Shown piece after piece: positions 36,811 to 47,713 of a stretch of DNA of 64,000 bases; position 1 is the first letter of the stretch; the number at the start of each line of letters is the position of its first letter. A program made the position numbers and the translations under genes. The notes beneath the pieces were generated by a model. The model worked only from the letters and a program-made list of their open reading frames with translations, was not told the DNA's origin and ran no database searches. Source of the stretch: Mycobacterium persicum (GTDB taxonomy: Bacteria > Actinomycetota > Actinomycetes > Mycobacteriales > Mycobacteriaceae); assembly GCF_002086675.1 (NCBI RefSeq), contig NZ_MVIF01000001.1:1-64000 (forward strand). The letters are read 5' to 3'.

Positions 36811-38547
36811 TCAGCCTGTCTTGCTGACCGGATCGACCGGCAGCCACCGCAGCGCCCCCGGCGCGCCGGCGGGCACCACCGGATGCTCCGGCTCGATGGG
36901 CTCCAGCCGACGGTAGGCATCCCCCTGCAGCGGCCGCTGGTCGTTTTGGCCCTTGTTGGGCCAGAGCGACGCGGCGCGCTCGGCCTGAGCGGCGATGGAC
37001 AGCGACGGGTTGACACCGAGGTTCGCCGAGATCGCGGCACCGTCGACCACAAACAGCGTCGGATAGCCGTAGACCCGGTGATAGGGGTCGATCACGCCGT
37101 TCTCCGGGCTGTCCCCGATCACCGCGCCACCGAGGAAGTGCGCCGTCAGCGGGATGTTGAACAGCTCGCCCCAGGTGCCCCCGGCTACGCCGTCGATCTT
37201 GGCGGCAATGCGGCGGGTGACCTCGTTGCCGATCGGGATCCAGCTCGGGTTCGGCTGGCCGTGTCCCTGCTTGCTGGAATACCAGCGGATACCGAGCTTC
37301 CCCCGCTTGGTGAACGTGGTGATCGAGTTGTCCAGGTGCTGCATCACCAGCGCGATCACGGTCCGCTCGCTCCACTGCCGGGGGTTGAGCAGCCGGATCA
37401 TCTTGCGCGGATTCTCGCCGGCCTGCACCAACAGCTGTTTCCAGCGCGGCACCTCAGTGCCCTCGGGACCGGTACCGTCGGTCATCAGCGTCTGCAGCAG
37501 CCCCATCGCGTTGGATCCCTTGCCGTAGCGGACCGGCTCGACGTGGGTGTCCGGTGTCGGGTGGATCGACGACGTGATCGCCACCCCGTGGGTCAGGTCC
37601 AGGTCCGGCGAGACCTTCAGCCGCGCGGCGCCGACGATCGACTCGGAGTTGGTCCGGGTCAACACGCCCAGGCGCTGGGAAATTCGGGGCAACTTGCCTT
37701 TGTCGCGCATCTTGAACAGCAAATGCTGGGTGCCCCAAGTGCCCGCCGCCAAGATCAGGTACGTGGCGGTGAAGGTGCGCCGGTCGCGGCGTGTCCAACT
37801 GCCGGTGCGCACGGTGCGAACCTCCCACAGCCCGTCGGCCCGTTGTTCGAATCCCTTCACCGTCGTCATCGGAATCACTTGCGCCCCAGCCGATTCCGCC
37901 AGCCCAAGGTAGTTCTTCAGCAACGTGTTCTTGGCGCCGTGGCGGCAGCCGGTCATGCACTCACCGCATTCGATGCAGCCGGTGCGGGCCGGCCCGGCGC
38001 CGCCGAAATAGGGGTCGGGCACGGTTTTGCCCGGCGCCTTGGTGCCGTCGGGGCCGAAGAACACCCCGACCGGCGTCGGCACCCAGGTGTCACCGAATCC
38101 CATCTCGTCGGCGACTTCCTTGACGATGCGGTCGGCGTCGGTGAAGGTCGGATTTTTCACCACGCCCAGCATCCGCTGCGCCTGCTCGTAATGCGGCATC
38201 AGCTCGTCGCGCCAGTCACTGATGTGCTGCCACTGCTGATCCTTGAAGAACGGCTCCGGCGGCACGTACAGGGTGTTGGCGTAGTTCAGCGACCCGCCGC
38301 CCACCCCGGCGCCGGCCAGGATCATCACGTTGCGCAGCGGGTGGATACGCTGGATGCCATAGCAACCCAATCTGGGTGCCCACAAGAACTTCCGCAGATC
38401 CCAGGACGTCTTGGCGAACTCCTCGTCGGAGAACCGGCGGCCCGCCTCCAGCACACCTACCCGGTAGCCCTTCTCCGTCAGCCTCAGCGCACTGACGCTG
38501 CCCCCAAAACCTGAACCGATAATCAGGACGTCGTAATCCGGCTTCAT
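36811..38547 (-). CDS. choD: Cholesterol oxidase-like GMC flavoprotein ChoD
   Basis: GMC-family FAD oxidoreductase of 578 residues, the length of Rv3409c. The dinucleotide motif YDVLIIGSGFGGSVSALRLTEKGYRVGVLEAG is at the N-terminus, with GAGVGGGSLNYANTLYVPP downstream and a Cys-rich segment CIECGECMTGCRHGAKNTL near residue 190 that is typical of this subgroup. The C-terminal region HFLGGAVIGDSPENGVIDPYHRVYGYPTLFVVDGAAISANLGVNPSLSIAAQAERAA is the GMC-C substrate/active-site domain. It is annotated as cholesterol oxidase in M. tuberculosis, though cholesterol turnover there relies mainly on another enzyme. It is convergent with the dioxygenase (12 bp). Confidence 0.94.
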   Translation of the reverse strand: MKPDYDVLIIGSGFGGSVSALRLTEKGYRVGVLEAGRRFSDEEFAKTSWDLRKFLWAPRLGCYGIQRIHPLRNVMILAGAGVGGGSLNYANTLYVPPEPFFKDQQWQHISDWRDELMPHYEQAQRMLGVVKNPTFTDADRIVKEVADEMGFGDTWVPTPVGVFFGPDGTKAPGKTVPDPYFGGAGPARTGCIECGECMTGCRHGAKNTLLKNYLGLAESAGAQVIPMTTVKGFEQRADGLWEVRTVRTGSWTRRDRRTFTATYLILAAGTWGTQHLLFKMRDKGKLPRISQRLGVLTRTNSESIVGAARLKVSPDLDLTHGVAITSSIHPTPDTHVEPVRYGKGSNAMGLLQTLMTDGTGPEGTEVPRWKQLLVQAGENPRKMIRLLNPRQWSERTVIALVMQHLDNSITTFTKRGKLGIRWYSSKQGHGQPNPSWIPIGNEVTRRIAAKIDGVAGGTWGELFNIPLTAHFLGGAVIGDSPENGVIDPYHRVYGYPTLFVVDGAAISANLGVNPSLSIAAQAERAASLWPNKGQNDQRPLQGDAYRRLEPIEPEHPVVPAGAPGALRWLPVDPVSKTG

Positions 38548-38638
38548 CGATGCAGTATGACCTTCTTTACACTCGCCCCGTCAAGGGGCCACCCCGCCAC
38601 CGGCGGGCTGATGGTGCCGTGGCCTCACCCCCGCGCGT

Positions 38639-38734
38639 GTCGAGACCGACGACGAGTTGCCCGTGATCCGGGTTTCGGCCGGCACACCACCGGTCACCCC
38701 CGAGATGATTCGGCGCGCCGCCGACGAGGACTGA
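38639..38734 (+). pseudogene. VapB-type antitoxin C-terminal fragment
   Basis: Codons 38639-38734 read VETDDELPVIRVSAGTPPVTPEMIRRAADED and stop, eight bases before the PIN fragment. The position and acidic C-terminus fit the tail of a VapB antitoxin. No matching N-terminal DNA-binding part is seen upstream, where choD begins at 38547, so this is a 5'-truncated remnant. Confidence 0.5.
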
Positions 38735-38741
38735 CCCGGGC

Positions 38742-38942
38742 GTGGCGCTGCTCGATGTCAATGCCCTGGTCGCGCTGGCGTGGAATTCACACATCCACCA
38801 GGTGGACCGCCAGGTGATCGACGCGCACCTGCTGGCGCTGGCCCGCCGCCGGGGAATTCGCCTGATCACCTTTGGCGCCACCCTGGTCGCCCTGGTCGCT
38901 CTGGGGGAAGGGCGCGACGTCGAGTTTCTGACGCCGCTGTAG
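38742..38942 (+). pseudogene. VapC-type PIN ribonuclease with internal deletion
   Basis: A 66-residue frame. The start VALLDVNALVALAWNSHIHQ carries the first PIN acidic residue (LLDVN) and the end (DAHLLALARRRGIRLITFGATLVAL) matches the PIN C-terminus. A normal VapC has about 130-140 residues. The middle half with the other catalytic acids is missing, yet the frame is preserved, so the toxin is almost surely inactive. In M. tuberculosis vapBC47 lies between Rv3406 and choD, while this pair lies beyond choD, so it may be a different module. Confidence 0.7.
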
Positions 38943-38950
38943 ACCACCCG

Positions 38951-39008
38951 CCAGCAGACGCAGAATCGCACAGCGCGGGGCCCGCGCGTGCGATTCTGCG
39001 TCTGCTGG
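38951..39008. terminator. Long perfect inverted repeat between vapC remnant and guaB3
   Basis: Perfect 20-bp arms (38951-38970, CCAGCAGACGCAGAATCGCA, and complement 38989-39008) with a GC-rich 18-nt centre that can extend the stem. It ends 5 bp from the guaB3 stop and 8 bp after the vapC stop, suiting a bidirectional terminator, or possibly a small palindromic repeat element. Confidence 0.6.
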
Positions 39009-39013
39009 CCGGC

Positions 39014-40141
39014 TCAGCTGCCGACCGTCAGGCCGACCTTCTGGAACTCCTTGAGATCGCAATAACCGGCCTTGGCCATCGACCGGCGTAACCCACCGAC
39101 CAGGTTGAGGGTGCCGAACGGGTCATCGGACGGCCCGTTGAGCAGCCGTTCCAGCGGTGGCCGCTCACCCACCGCGATCTGCAGCAACGCCCCGCGCGGC
39201 AACGACGGGTGCGCCGCCGCGGCCGGCCAGAACCAGCCCTGGCCCAGCGCCTCGGCGGCCTCGGCCAACGGCGTGCCGAGCACCACCGCGTCGGCCCCGC
39301 AGGCGATGGCCTTGGCCAGTTCGCCGGAGGTGTGGATATCGCCGTCGGCCAGCACGTGCACGTAGCGGCCGCCGGTCTCGTCGAGGTACTCGCGCCGCGC
39401 GGCCGCGGCGTCGGCGATCGCGGTGGCCATCGGGACGCTGATGCCCAGCACCTCGTCGGTCGTGGTCACCCCCCGCGTGGAGCCGTAGCCCACGATGACG
39501 CCGGCGGCGCCGGTGCGCATCAGGTGCAGCGCCGTGCGGTGGTCCTGCACACCGCCGGCGACCACCGGAATGTCGAGCTCGGCGATGAAGGTCTTCAGGT
39601 TCAGCGGCTCCCCGTCGCTGGCTACCCGCTCGGCCGAGACGATCGTGCCCTGGATGACCAGCAGGTCGATCCCCGCCTGCAGCAGCACCGGGGTCAGCGA
39701 CTGGGCATTTTGCGGACTGACCCGCACCGCGGTGATCACCCCGGCCTCCCGGATGCGGGCCACGGCGGCGCCGAGCAACTCGGGGTTCAACGGCGCCGCA
39801 TGCAGTTCCTGCAGCAGCCGAATCGCCGCCGAGGATTCGGGTTCCTTCTCGGCAGCCTCGACAAGTTGCGCGATCCTGGTTTCGACGTCGGCATGCCGGC
39901 CGATCAGTCCCTCGCCGTTGAGCACTGCCAGCCCGCCCAGCCGGCCCAGTTCGATCGCGAACCCCGGCGATACCAGGGCATCCGTCGGGTGTGCCAGCAG
40001 CGGGATCTCGAACCGGTAGGCGTCGAGCTGCCAGGCCGTGGACACGTCTTTCGACGAACGGGTCCGCCGCGACGGGACGATGCTGATGTCACTGAGTTCA
40101 TAGGTGCGCCGTGCCGTGCGGCCCATGCCGATCTCGACCAT
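39014..40141 (-). CDS. guaB3: IMP dehydrogenase-related protein GuaB3
   Basis: IMPDH/GMP reductase family protein of 375 residues, matching the length of Rv3410c. It begins MVEIGMGRTARRTYELSDISIVPSRRTRSSKDV and has the phosphate-binding loop VIVGYGSTRGVTTTDEVLG, but no Cys in the place of the catalytic loop Cys seen in GuaB2 (GPGSICTT), and no CBS pair. It therefore belongs to the GuaB3 group, whose enzymatic role in actinobacteria is unsettled (possibly GMP reductase-like). It lies 9 bp downstream of guaB2 and is likely co-transcribed. Confidence 0.95.
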   Translation of the reverse strand: MVEIGMGRTARRTYELSDISIVPSRRTRSSKDVSTAWQLDAYRFEIPLLAHPTDALVSPGFAIELGRLGGLAVLNGEGLIGRHADVETRIAQLVEAAEKEPESSAAIRLLQELHAAPLNPELLGAAVARIREAGVITAVRVSPQNAQSLTPVLLQAGIDLLVIQGTIVSAERVASDGEPLNLKTFIAELDIPVVAGGVQDHRTALHLMRTGAAGVIVGYGSTRGVTTTDEVLGISVPMATAIADAAAARREYLDETGGRYVHVLADGDIHTSGELAKAIACGADAVVLGTPLAEAAEALGQGWFWPAAAAHPSLPRGALLQIAVGERPPLERLLNGPSDDPFGTLNLVGGLRRSMAKAGYCDLKEFQKVGLTVGS

Positions 40142-40150
40142 GATGCGCCG

Positions 40151-42360
<2,210 letters not shown>

Positions 42361-42382
42361 GCGGTCCGCCCGGTAGCTCCTT

Positions 42383-43264
42383 CTAGCCTGGTTCCCCGGC
42401 GGGTGCCGGCGATGAGCCGGGTTCCGTTGTGCCCGCGGCCGGAGACCCCGGCGTGCTGGTGGGCGGCGGCGACGACGGACTGGCCGTCGGCTTCGACGTT
42501 GGCACCGGGCTACCGGTCGACATCTCGGAGGTGACCGGACTGGTCGCCGTCGATTCCGGTGCCCCTGATGTCGCTGCCGGCTCGGTGTCGGGAGCCGGCG
42601 GGGCCGACGAGGTCACCGGGGCGTCACTCGGGGCAAGGACCCGGGAAAGCACGGACCGGGGCGACGGGGTCGGTGGCAGAGTCGCGTTGGGATCGCGCTT
42701 TTCCACCTTGGTGTTCAGCTGATTCAACTCGTTGAGCAGGTTCTGCCGTCGGCTGCCGTCGTTGACGGCCTGCAGGGTGCTGCTGACTTCGGCCAGCTGG
42801 GTTTCGGCCTGGTCCCACTGCCCCTGGGCGATCAATTGCTCGACCTTGGCCAGGTCGGCCTTGGCGGACAACACAATCGGGTCGTCGCTGACGCGCGGCT
42901 CGTTGAACATCATCGCGTGCAGCCCGTAGAGGGTGTCGCCGGGGCGGGCATCGGCCACCAGCGCACCGAATCCACTGAGCGCGAGCAGCGTCGCGGCCAC
43001 CGACCCGACGGCGGCCAGCGCGCGGCGAGAGCGCCGGCGCTCGGCGATTCCTTCGATCAGCGCGTCGACGGCCTCATCGGGCGACACCAGCGCACTGGCC
43101 GGTGGCCACCGCAAATCGTCGCGCCATTGCCCCAGCAGGGCGGCCAGCGCGTCTTCGTGTGGATCGTCGAGGGTGACGTCGGCGCGGCTGGCGAGCGCGT
43201 CGAGGAGTAGCTCGGTGCCGGCCAGGTCGTCCAAGCCGGGGCGATCGAAACCGGAATCACGCAT
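42383..43264 (-). CDS. rsdA: Anti-sigma-D factor RsdA
   Basis: Membrane-bound anti-sigma factor of SigD, 293 residues. The cytoplasmic part (residues 1-78) has the sigma-binding segment and DALAALLGQWRDDLRWPPASALVSPDEAVDAL. One transmembrane helix follows (ALAAVGSVAATLLALSGFGALVADA, around 82-106). The extracytoplasmic part contains KVEQLIAQGQWDQAETQLAEVSSTLQAV and a long Pro/Ser/Thr-rich C-terminal tail (PSSPPPTSTPGSPAAGTTEPGSS). In M. tuberculosis RsdA is degraded to release SigD. ATG 43264 lies inside the last codons of sigD, with 8 bp overlap, indicating coupled translation. Confidence 0.93.
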   Translation of the reverse strand: MRDSGFDRPGLDDLAGTELLLDALASRADVTLDDPHEDALAALLGQWRDDLRWPPASALVSPDEAVDALIEGIAERRRSRRALAAVGSVAATLLALSGFGALVADARPGDTLYGLHAMMFNEPRVSDDPIVLSAKADLAKVEQLIAQGQWDQAETQLAEVSSTLQAVNDGSRRQNLLNELNQLNTKVEKRDPNATLPPTPSPRSVLSRVLAPSDAPVTSSAPPAPDTEPAATSGAPESTATSPVTSEMSTGSPVPTSKPTASPSSPPPTSTPGSPAAGTTEPGSSPAPAGEPG

Positions 43265-43832
43265 AGTCACCTGCCGCGACAATTTCGTCTTTGAGCCGCT
43301 GAAGTGCGCGATGCTGGGCCACCCGGACCGCTCCCGTCGTACTGCCGACGGCGGCCGCGGTCTCCTCGGCGGATAGGCCGACGACGACGCGCAGGATCAG
43401 GATCTCCCGTTGCTTGGCCGGCAAGATCTCGAGCAATTCGTTCATCCGGGTCACCGAATCGGCTTCGATGGCAAGCTGTTCGGGGCCGGCGTCGGCCGAT
43501 CGGCGGTCCGGAACCGACTCGGCGGGGTAGGCAAGGTCACGGCCGGCCGCACGATGAGCGTCGGCGACCTTGTGCGCCGCGATGCCGTAGAGGAAGGCCA
43601 GGAACGGGCGGCCTCGGTCCCGATAGCGCGGGAGCGCCGTTATGGTGGCCAAGCACACCTCCTGTGCCACATCGTCTGCCGAGAGGCCACTGCGCTCGAT
43701 CGTGCCGACTCGCGCCCGGCAATATCGCACCACGATCGGACGGATGGTCTCCAGCACCTCCCGAAGTGCGTTCCGGTCTCCTGCCACGGCCTCCGCAACC
43801 ACCGCGTCGAGACGTTCCCCTTCAATTGTCAT
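43257..43832 (-). CDS. sigD: ECF RNA polymerase sigma factor SigD
   Basis: Alternative sigma factor linked in M. tuberculosis to starvation/stringent responses and to resuscitation factor genes. Sigma2 region RNALREVLETIRPIVVRYCRARVG...SADDVAQEVCLATITALPRYRDRGRPFLAFLYGIAAHKVADAHRA and sigma4 region LLEILPAKQREILILRVVVGLSAEETAAAVGSTTGAVRVAQHRALQRLKDEI are both complete. I used ATG 43832 (MTIEGERLDAV), which has GGAG about 12 nt upstream. A TTG at 43850 would add six residues. The longer M. tuberculosis N-terminus (VSPGCVRFVTLEIS) is readable upstream, but here it is preceded directly by an in-frame TGA and lacks a start codon. Confidence 0.94.
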   Translation of the reverse strand: MTIEGERLDAVVAEAVAGDRNALREVLETIRPIVVRYCRARVGTIERSGLSADDVAQEVCLATITALPRYRDRGRPFLAFLYGIAAHKVADAHRAAGRDLAYPAESVPDRRSADAGPEQLAIEADSVTRMNELLEILPAKQREILILRVVVGLSAEETAAAVGSTTGAVRVAQHRALQRLKDEIVAAGDYA

Positions 43833-43912
43833 TGACGGCGATATCTCCAACGTTACGAACCGGACACATCCCGGGCTAACTCACGGATTGACAATAACGG
43901 TCGAGCGGCGAA

Positions 43913-44725
43913 TCAAGCGGGACGCCAGGTCCCACCGGCGCGCCGTACTTGATCTGCGCAGATATCACGAATTTCGCGCAACTGACGCGTCGAAAACGTG
44001 ACACTCCCGATATCGATCAGCAAGCAAGCCAACGCCCAGCGCAGCGGAGTCAGACCCAGCCGGCCGGTAGTCGCCAGCGCCTCATCACCGACGCCGCGAG
44101 CGCGCTCGGCGGCGCCGGCACTGCACAGCGCCGCCGCCAGCACCACCTCACTTTTGACCTGGTGTCTGGCCGACCCGCCGGACCGCGCCGACTCGACCGC
44201 TTGCTGCGCGTGGTCGACGGCGGTTGCCGCCTCACCTGAGGCCATCGCCAACTCCGCGGCCACCCAGCCACGGCGTACCGCCAGCCGGTTCGCCACGTCG
44301 GGCGGCAACCCGGCCGCATCGAGCACCGCGTCCGCACGCGTCAACAACGTCGCCGAGACCGCGAAGCGGCCGACGCCCAGAGCGTCGGCCGCCAGTCCGA
44401 TCAGCGCATCAGCGCGGGCCTGCGGATCTGCCTCTGCCAGTGCCATGGCGCGTCCGTCCCAGCCCCGCGCCAGGGTGTGCCAGCCGAGCTGGCGCAGAAA
44501 TGACCCCTGAGTGCTGCGCGCCAGCGACGCCCAGCGGCCCTCCGGAACGCGTCGTCGCAGCGACTCCAGGTCGGTGTACGCCGAGCCGTAGCGACCTTGT
44601 CCCCCGGCGGCCACGGCACGCAGCCACAGCTGTCGTGGCGTCGTCGCCGTCGGTAGCGGCCAGCTGCCCGGGCTACTACCAAAGGCTGCATCGGCTAACC
44701 GCGACTCAATCGAATCAATCGCCAT
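43913..44725 (-). CDS. Conserved helical (TPR-like) protein, Rv3415c-like
   Basis: A 270-residue protein built from Ala-rich helical repeats (AVAAGGQGRYGSAYTDLESLRRR, ALAEADPQARADALIGLAADALGVGRFAVSATLLTRADAVLDAAG, VDHAQQAVESARSGGSARHQVKSEVVLAAALCSAGAAERARGVGDEAL), consistent with a TPR-like fold for protein contacts. It matches Rv3415c by place (upstream of sigD on the same strand, divergent from whiB3). Function is unknown; a regulatory partner of SigD is only a guess from its constant location. Confidence 0.88.
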   Translation of the reverse strand: MAIDSIESRLADAAFGSSPGSWPLPTATTPRQLWLRAVAAGGQGRYGSAYTDLESLRRRVPEGRWASLARSTQGSFLRQLGWHTLARGWDGRAMALAEADPQARADALIGLAADALGVGRFAVSATLLTRADAVLDAAGLPPDVANRLAVRRGWVAAELAMASGEAATAVDHAQQAVESARSGGSARHQVKSEVVLAAALCSAGAAERARGVGDEALATTGRLGLTPLRWALACLLIDIGSVTFSTRQLREIRDICADQVRRAGGTWRPA

Positions 44726-45388
44726 ATCGGTCGACGAGGTGTGTCGAGATTCCTGCGCGGTGATAGCTGCACCCTAGTCTGAAGCCACCGACGGACTTGC
44801 CACCTCGTCGTGGCATGACCGCAGCCCATGCCGGCGCGATCCGCGGCCCGGCCCCAACCGCCACCCGCGCGGCCGGCGTCGCCGCGGCCGGCGAAATCCG
44901 CCGGTGGGTGAATCGGCGTGGCGGGTGAATCGGCGTGGTGGGCGAATCGGCGTGGCGGGTGAAATAAGGAAAAGGCCGCACGACGCGGCGGCCGACGATT
45001 GAGGATGCGAACATTAGGGTTTCACACACCTTGAGTGGTAAAAAGTTTGTGGTTTCTGTGTTACGTGCACATTACTCACAGCCATCTGACGGCAAATTAC
45101 AGCTTGCTCACAGCAGCCGGCTGAGCTGCGAAGATGAGATTTCTAACCGGTCTCGATAGCACGCCTGGCCGTCGCCCAATGCGCGGCAGATGAACACCGA
45201 GTTAATTCTCGTCCAACACACACGTATTTGGCCGCTCCGGCGGGCTATTGACGGAAATTCGGCAGTCCCCCTAGCGTTTAGCGTTGTCTGGTAGTCATCG
45301 GTGACTCCTCTGAAGTATCAGTTGCACACCTCGCGCGTTCGCGAACCTAACCTCCACTTGGATGTGCCGTGCAGAGAGGGAATGAGCA
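44726..45388. other. Long regulatory intergenic region between Rv3415c-like gene and whiB3
   Basis: This 663-bp region has no convincing gene. The first half is GC-rich and includes a 17-bp tandem repeat; from about 44963 to 45388 it becomes markedly AT-richer, as expected for a promoter and long leader of whiB3. A TTGACG hexamer at 45247-45252 is one possible -35 element. Several TTACGTGCAC/ACTCACAG-like blocks (45060-45090) may be binding sites, but I cannot assign a factor. Confidence 0.55.
44906..44963 (+). repeat. 17-bp tandem repeat (3.4 copies)
   Basis: GGGTGAATCGGCGTGGC at 44906-44922, then GGGTGAATCGGCGTGGT at 44923-44939, GGGCGAATCGGCGTGGC at 44940-44956, and a partial GGGTGAA at 44957-44963. 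It is of MIRU/VNTR type and could vary in copy number between strains. Confidence 0.85.
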
Positions 45389-45697
45389 ATGCCACAGCCG
45401 GAGCAGCTACCTGGGCCCAACGCCGACATCTGGAACTGGCAGTTGCAGGGTTTGTGCCGCGGAGTCGACTCATCGATGTTCTTCCATCCCGACGGCGAGC
45501 GCGGCCGCGCCCGCATGCTGCGCGAGCAGCGCGCCAAGGAAATGTGCCGCCGCTGCCCGGTGATCGAGCAGTGCCGCTCCCACGCGCTGGACGTGGGCGA
45601 GCCCTACGGCGTCTGGGGCGGCTTGTCCGAATCCGAGCGCGACCTGCTGCTCAAGGGCGGCATTGGGCGGAGCCGCGGCATCCGCCGCTCGGCGTGA
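45389..45697 (+). CDS. whiB3: Redox-sensing transcriptional regulator WhiB3
   Basis: A 102-residue WhiB protein binding a [4Fe-4S] cluster through Cys23, Cys53, Cys56 and Cys62 (CRGVDSSMFF; MCRRCPVIEQC). The family turn GVWGGLSESERD and a basic C-terminus (GGIGRSRGIRRSA) for DNA contact are present. In M. tuberculosis WhiB3 senses redox/NO and steers carbon flow into polyketide and storage lipids, and it binds SigA. The protein fits Rv3416 over its full length. GAGAGGGAATGAGCA precedes ATG 45389. In M. tuberculosis groEL1 follows directly; here about 18 kb of other genes intervene. Confidence 0.96.
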   Translation: MPQPEQLPGPNADIWNWQLQGLCRGVDSSMFFHPDGERGRARMLREQRAKEMCRRCPVIEQCRSHALDVGEPYGVWGGLSESERDLLLKGGIGRSRGIRRSA

Positions 45698-45726
45698 CGG
45701 GCCCGCTCTTCGAGCTCGACCGGTGC

Positions 45727-47379
45727 TCACGCGGCGGCGACCGGTCTGCGATAGATCGTGCGCCCCTCTTTGATCGTCTCGACGACCTCGATGTCTTTGA
45801 TTTCCATCGGGTCGACGCTGAGTGGGTTGCCGTCCAGGATCACCAGGTCGGCGAGTTTGCCCACGGTGATCGAACCCTTGGACTGCTCCTCGCGGTACTG
45901 ATACGCGGCGTTGATGGTGATCGCTTTGAGCGCCTCGAGGGCCGTGACACGCTGATCGGCGCCGATGACCTCGCCGCTGCGAGAGACGCGATTGACCGCC
46001 GTCCACACCACGAATAGTTGGTCGAGGGGCGAGACGTTGAAGTCGGTGTGATTGGTCGGGCGCAGGCCCATGTCGATCGCTGTCCGCATCGGGCTGAGGA
46101 AATGCGCCTGTTCCCGGCCGCGCAGCCGGACGTGGGTGTCGCCGAAGTAGAACGCGTGCTCGGTGAACAGCGACGGGATCAGGTTGTATTCGACGTACTT
46201 GTCGAGCTGGTCACGCCGCACGAACTGGGAGTGGATGACCGTGGTGTGGCGGTCTTTGGCGAGGTCGCCGGCAGCGGCGTATTCGTGTGCCTTGAGCAGG
46301 ACGTCGATGGCCGCGTCACCGTTAGCGTGGATGTTCAACGGCACACCGAGGTCGTAGACCCGTTTGAACCAGGCGTCGACGGTTTCCTGCGGGAACGGCA
46401 GCTCACCGGTCCAGTTCTGCTGTCCGTCGGGTCCGTCGACGAGGTAGGGGGTGGTGAAGAACGCGGTCCGGCCCTGCGGCGAGCCGTCGAGAGTGACTTT
46501 GACGCCACCGAGCTTGACGCGGTTGTGGTAGGTCCCAAATGTGTCGGGCGGGTTGTCTTCGAGAACCGCGTCGAGATCGAGAATGAACGGATAGGCGACG
46601 ATGTCGATCAGGGTGGCGCCGCCGGCGGCCGCCCGTTGCATCACAGCGATGTCCGCCGCGTGCGTCGCTCCCTCGTGAGCAGTCGTGATACCGGCTGCGG
46701 CGTAAAGCATTTGGCCGGCGATGCTCCACTCGACCTCTTGCTCGCGGGTGGGTTTGGGCAGCGAGGCAAAGATCGGCAGAAATGCGGTTTCCATGACCAG
46801 GCCGTCGGGTTCGTCCGAGCCGTCCTTGCGCACGATCACCCCGCCCGGTGGCGTGCTGGTGCTCGCGGAAATGCCGTATTTTTCCATGGCCGCGGAATTG
46901 AGCACGGCGCCGTGCAACGACACGTGCCCGACCATCACCGGGTTGTTCGGGAAGTCCTTGTCGAGGTCTTCTCGATGCAGGGTCCGGCCCTCGGGCATGA
47001 CCGTCTCGTCGTAGCCGTATCCCATGATGACCTCGCCCTCACCGATGTCGCGCGCGTCGCGGAAGTTCTTCAGCTCGGCCACGATGGCGTCGACGTCGGC
47101 GCCGGGACCCGCCGGTGGCGCGAACACATTGACCTGGTTGGCCACCGTGAGCGAATTGATGTAGTGGCTGTGCGGGTCGATGAATCCCGGTAGCAGTGTT
47201 TTGCCGGCGAGATCGACGGTGCGCGTTCGCGGGCCTCGGTGTTGTTGTACAACGTCGTCGCGAGCCCCGACGGCAACGATGCGACCGTCCTTGATGGCGA
47301 CTGCTTCGGCCGTTGGCTGCACATCGTCAATCGTGACGATGTCACCGTTCAGATAGATGGCGTCAGCTCCGCCCATCAT
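45727..47379 (-). CDS. Amidohydrolase family 3 protein (YtcJ-like metal-dependent hydrolase)
   Basis: A 550-residue metal-dependent hydrolase. It has the N-terminal composite beta domain (ADAIYLNGDIVTIDDVQPTAEAVAIKDGRIVAVGARDDV), the HxH metal motif LLPGFIDPHSHY, later HANGDAAIDVLLKAHEYA, VIHSQFVRRDQLDKY and NHTDFNVSPLDQL, and the C-terminal ITINAAYQYREEQSKGSITVGKLADLVILDGNPLSVDPMEIKDIEVVETIKEGRTIYRR. The branch hydrolyses amide or ester bonds in varied substrates; the substrate is unknown. AGGAGG lies 5 nt before ATG 47379 (8 nt before the adjacent ATG 47376), so the longer frame to 47610 is rejected. It is convergent with whiB3. Confidence 0.87.
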   Translation of the reverse strand: MMGGADAIYLNGDIVTIDDVQPTAEAVAIKDGRIVAVGARDDVVQQHRGPRTRTVDLAGKTLLPGFIDPHSHYINSLTVANQVNVFAPPAGPGADVDAIVAELKNFRDARDIGEGEVIMGYGYDETVMPEGRTLHREDLDKDFPNNPVMVGHVSLHGAVLNSAAMEKYGISASTSTPPGGVIVRKDGSDEPDGLVMETAFLPIFASLPKPTREQEVEWSIAGQMLYAAAGITTAHEGATHAADIAVMQRAAAGGATLIDIVAYPFILDLDAVLEDNPPDTFGTYHNRVKLGGVKVTLDGSPQGRTAFFTTPYLVDGPDGQQNWTGELPFPQETVDAWFKRVYDLGVPLNIHANGDAAIDVLLKAHEYAAAGDLAKDRHTTVIHSQFVRRDQLDKYVEYNLIPSLFTEHAFYFGDTHVRLRGREQAHFLSPMRTAIDMGLRPTNHTDFNVSPLDQLFVVWTAVNRVSRSGEVIGADQRVTALEALKAITINAAYQYREEQSKGSITVGKLADLVILDGNPLSVDPMEIKDIEVVETIKEGRTIYRRPVAAA

Positions 47380-47713
47380 GTTGACCTCCTTGTGATCGCC
47401 AGCCATCTTAGTGCGGCATTCACCAATCCGCGCAACTTCGGTTGTCGATACCGACTGCGCCGAGTTCTGAAAAATGTTGCCGCACAGCATATTAAATAAC
47501 CGATGGTCGCACACCCGAGCGCCGGACCGATCGTGCGGCTCGATCGAGGTGGTCTTGGCGCCCGCTGAAATCAGCGAATCGCTCCGGCCGGAATTCTGGC
47601 GAAAAGCCAATATTGACGTCAGCGTCGGCGTAGCGTGCGTGGCGGGTTACTCGCTCCCGCGTCGGTGCCGGGTCGCCCGCAGAACTCGGCATGATATTGA
47701 CAGGGGGACCATC

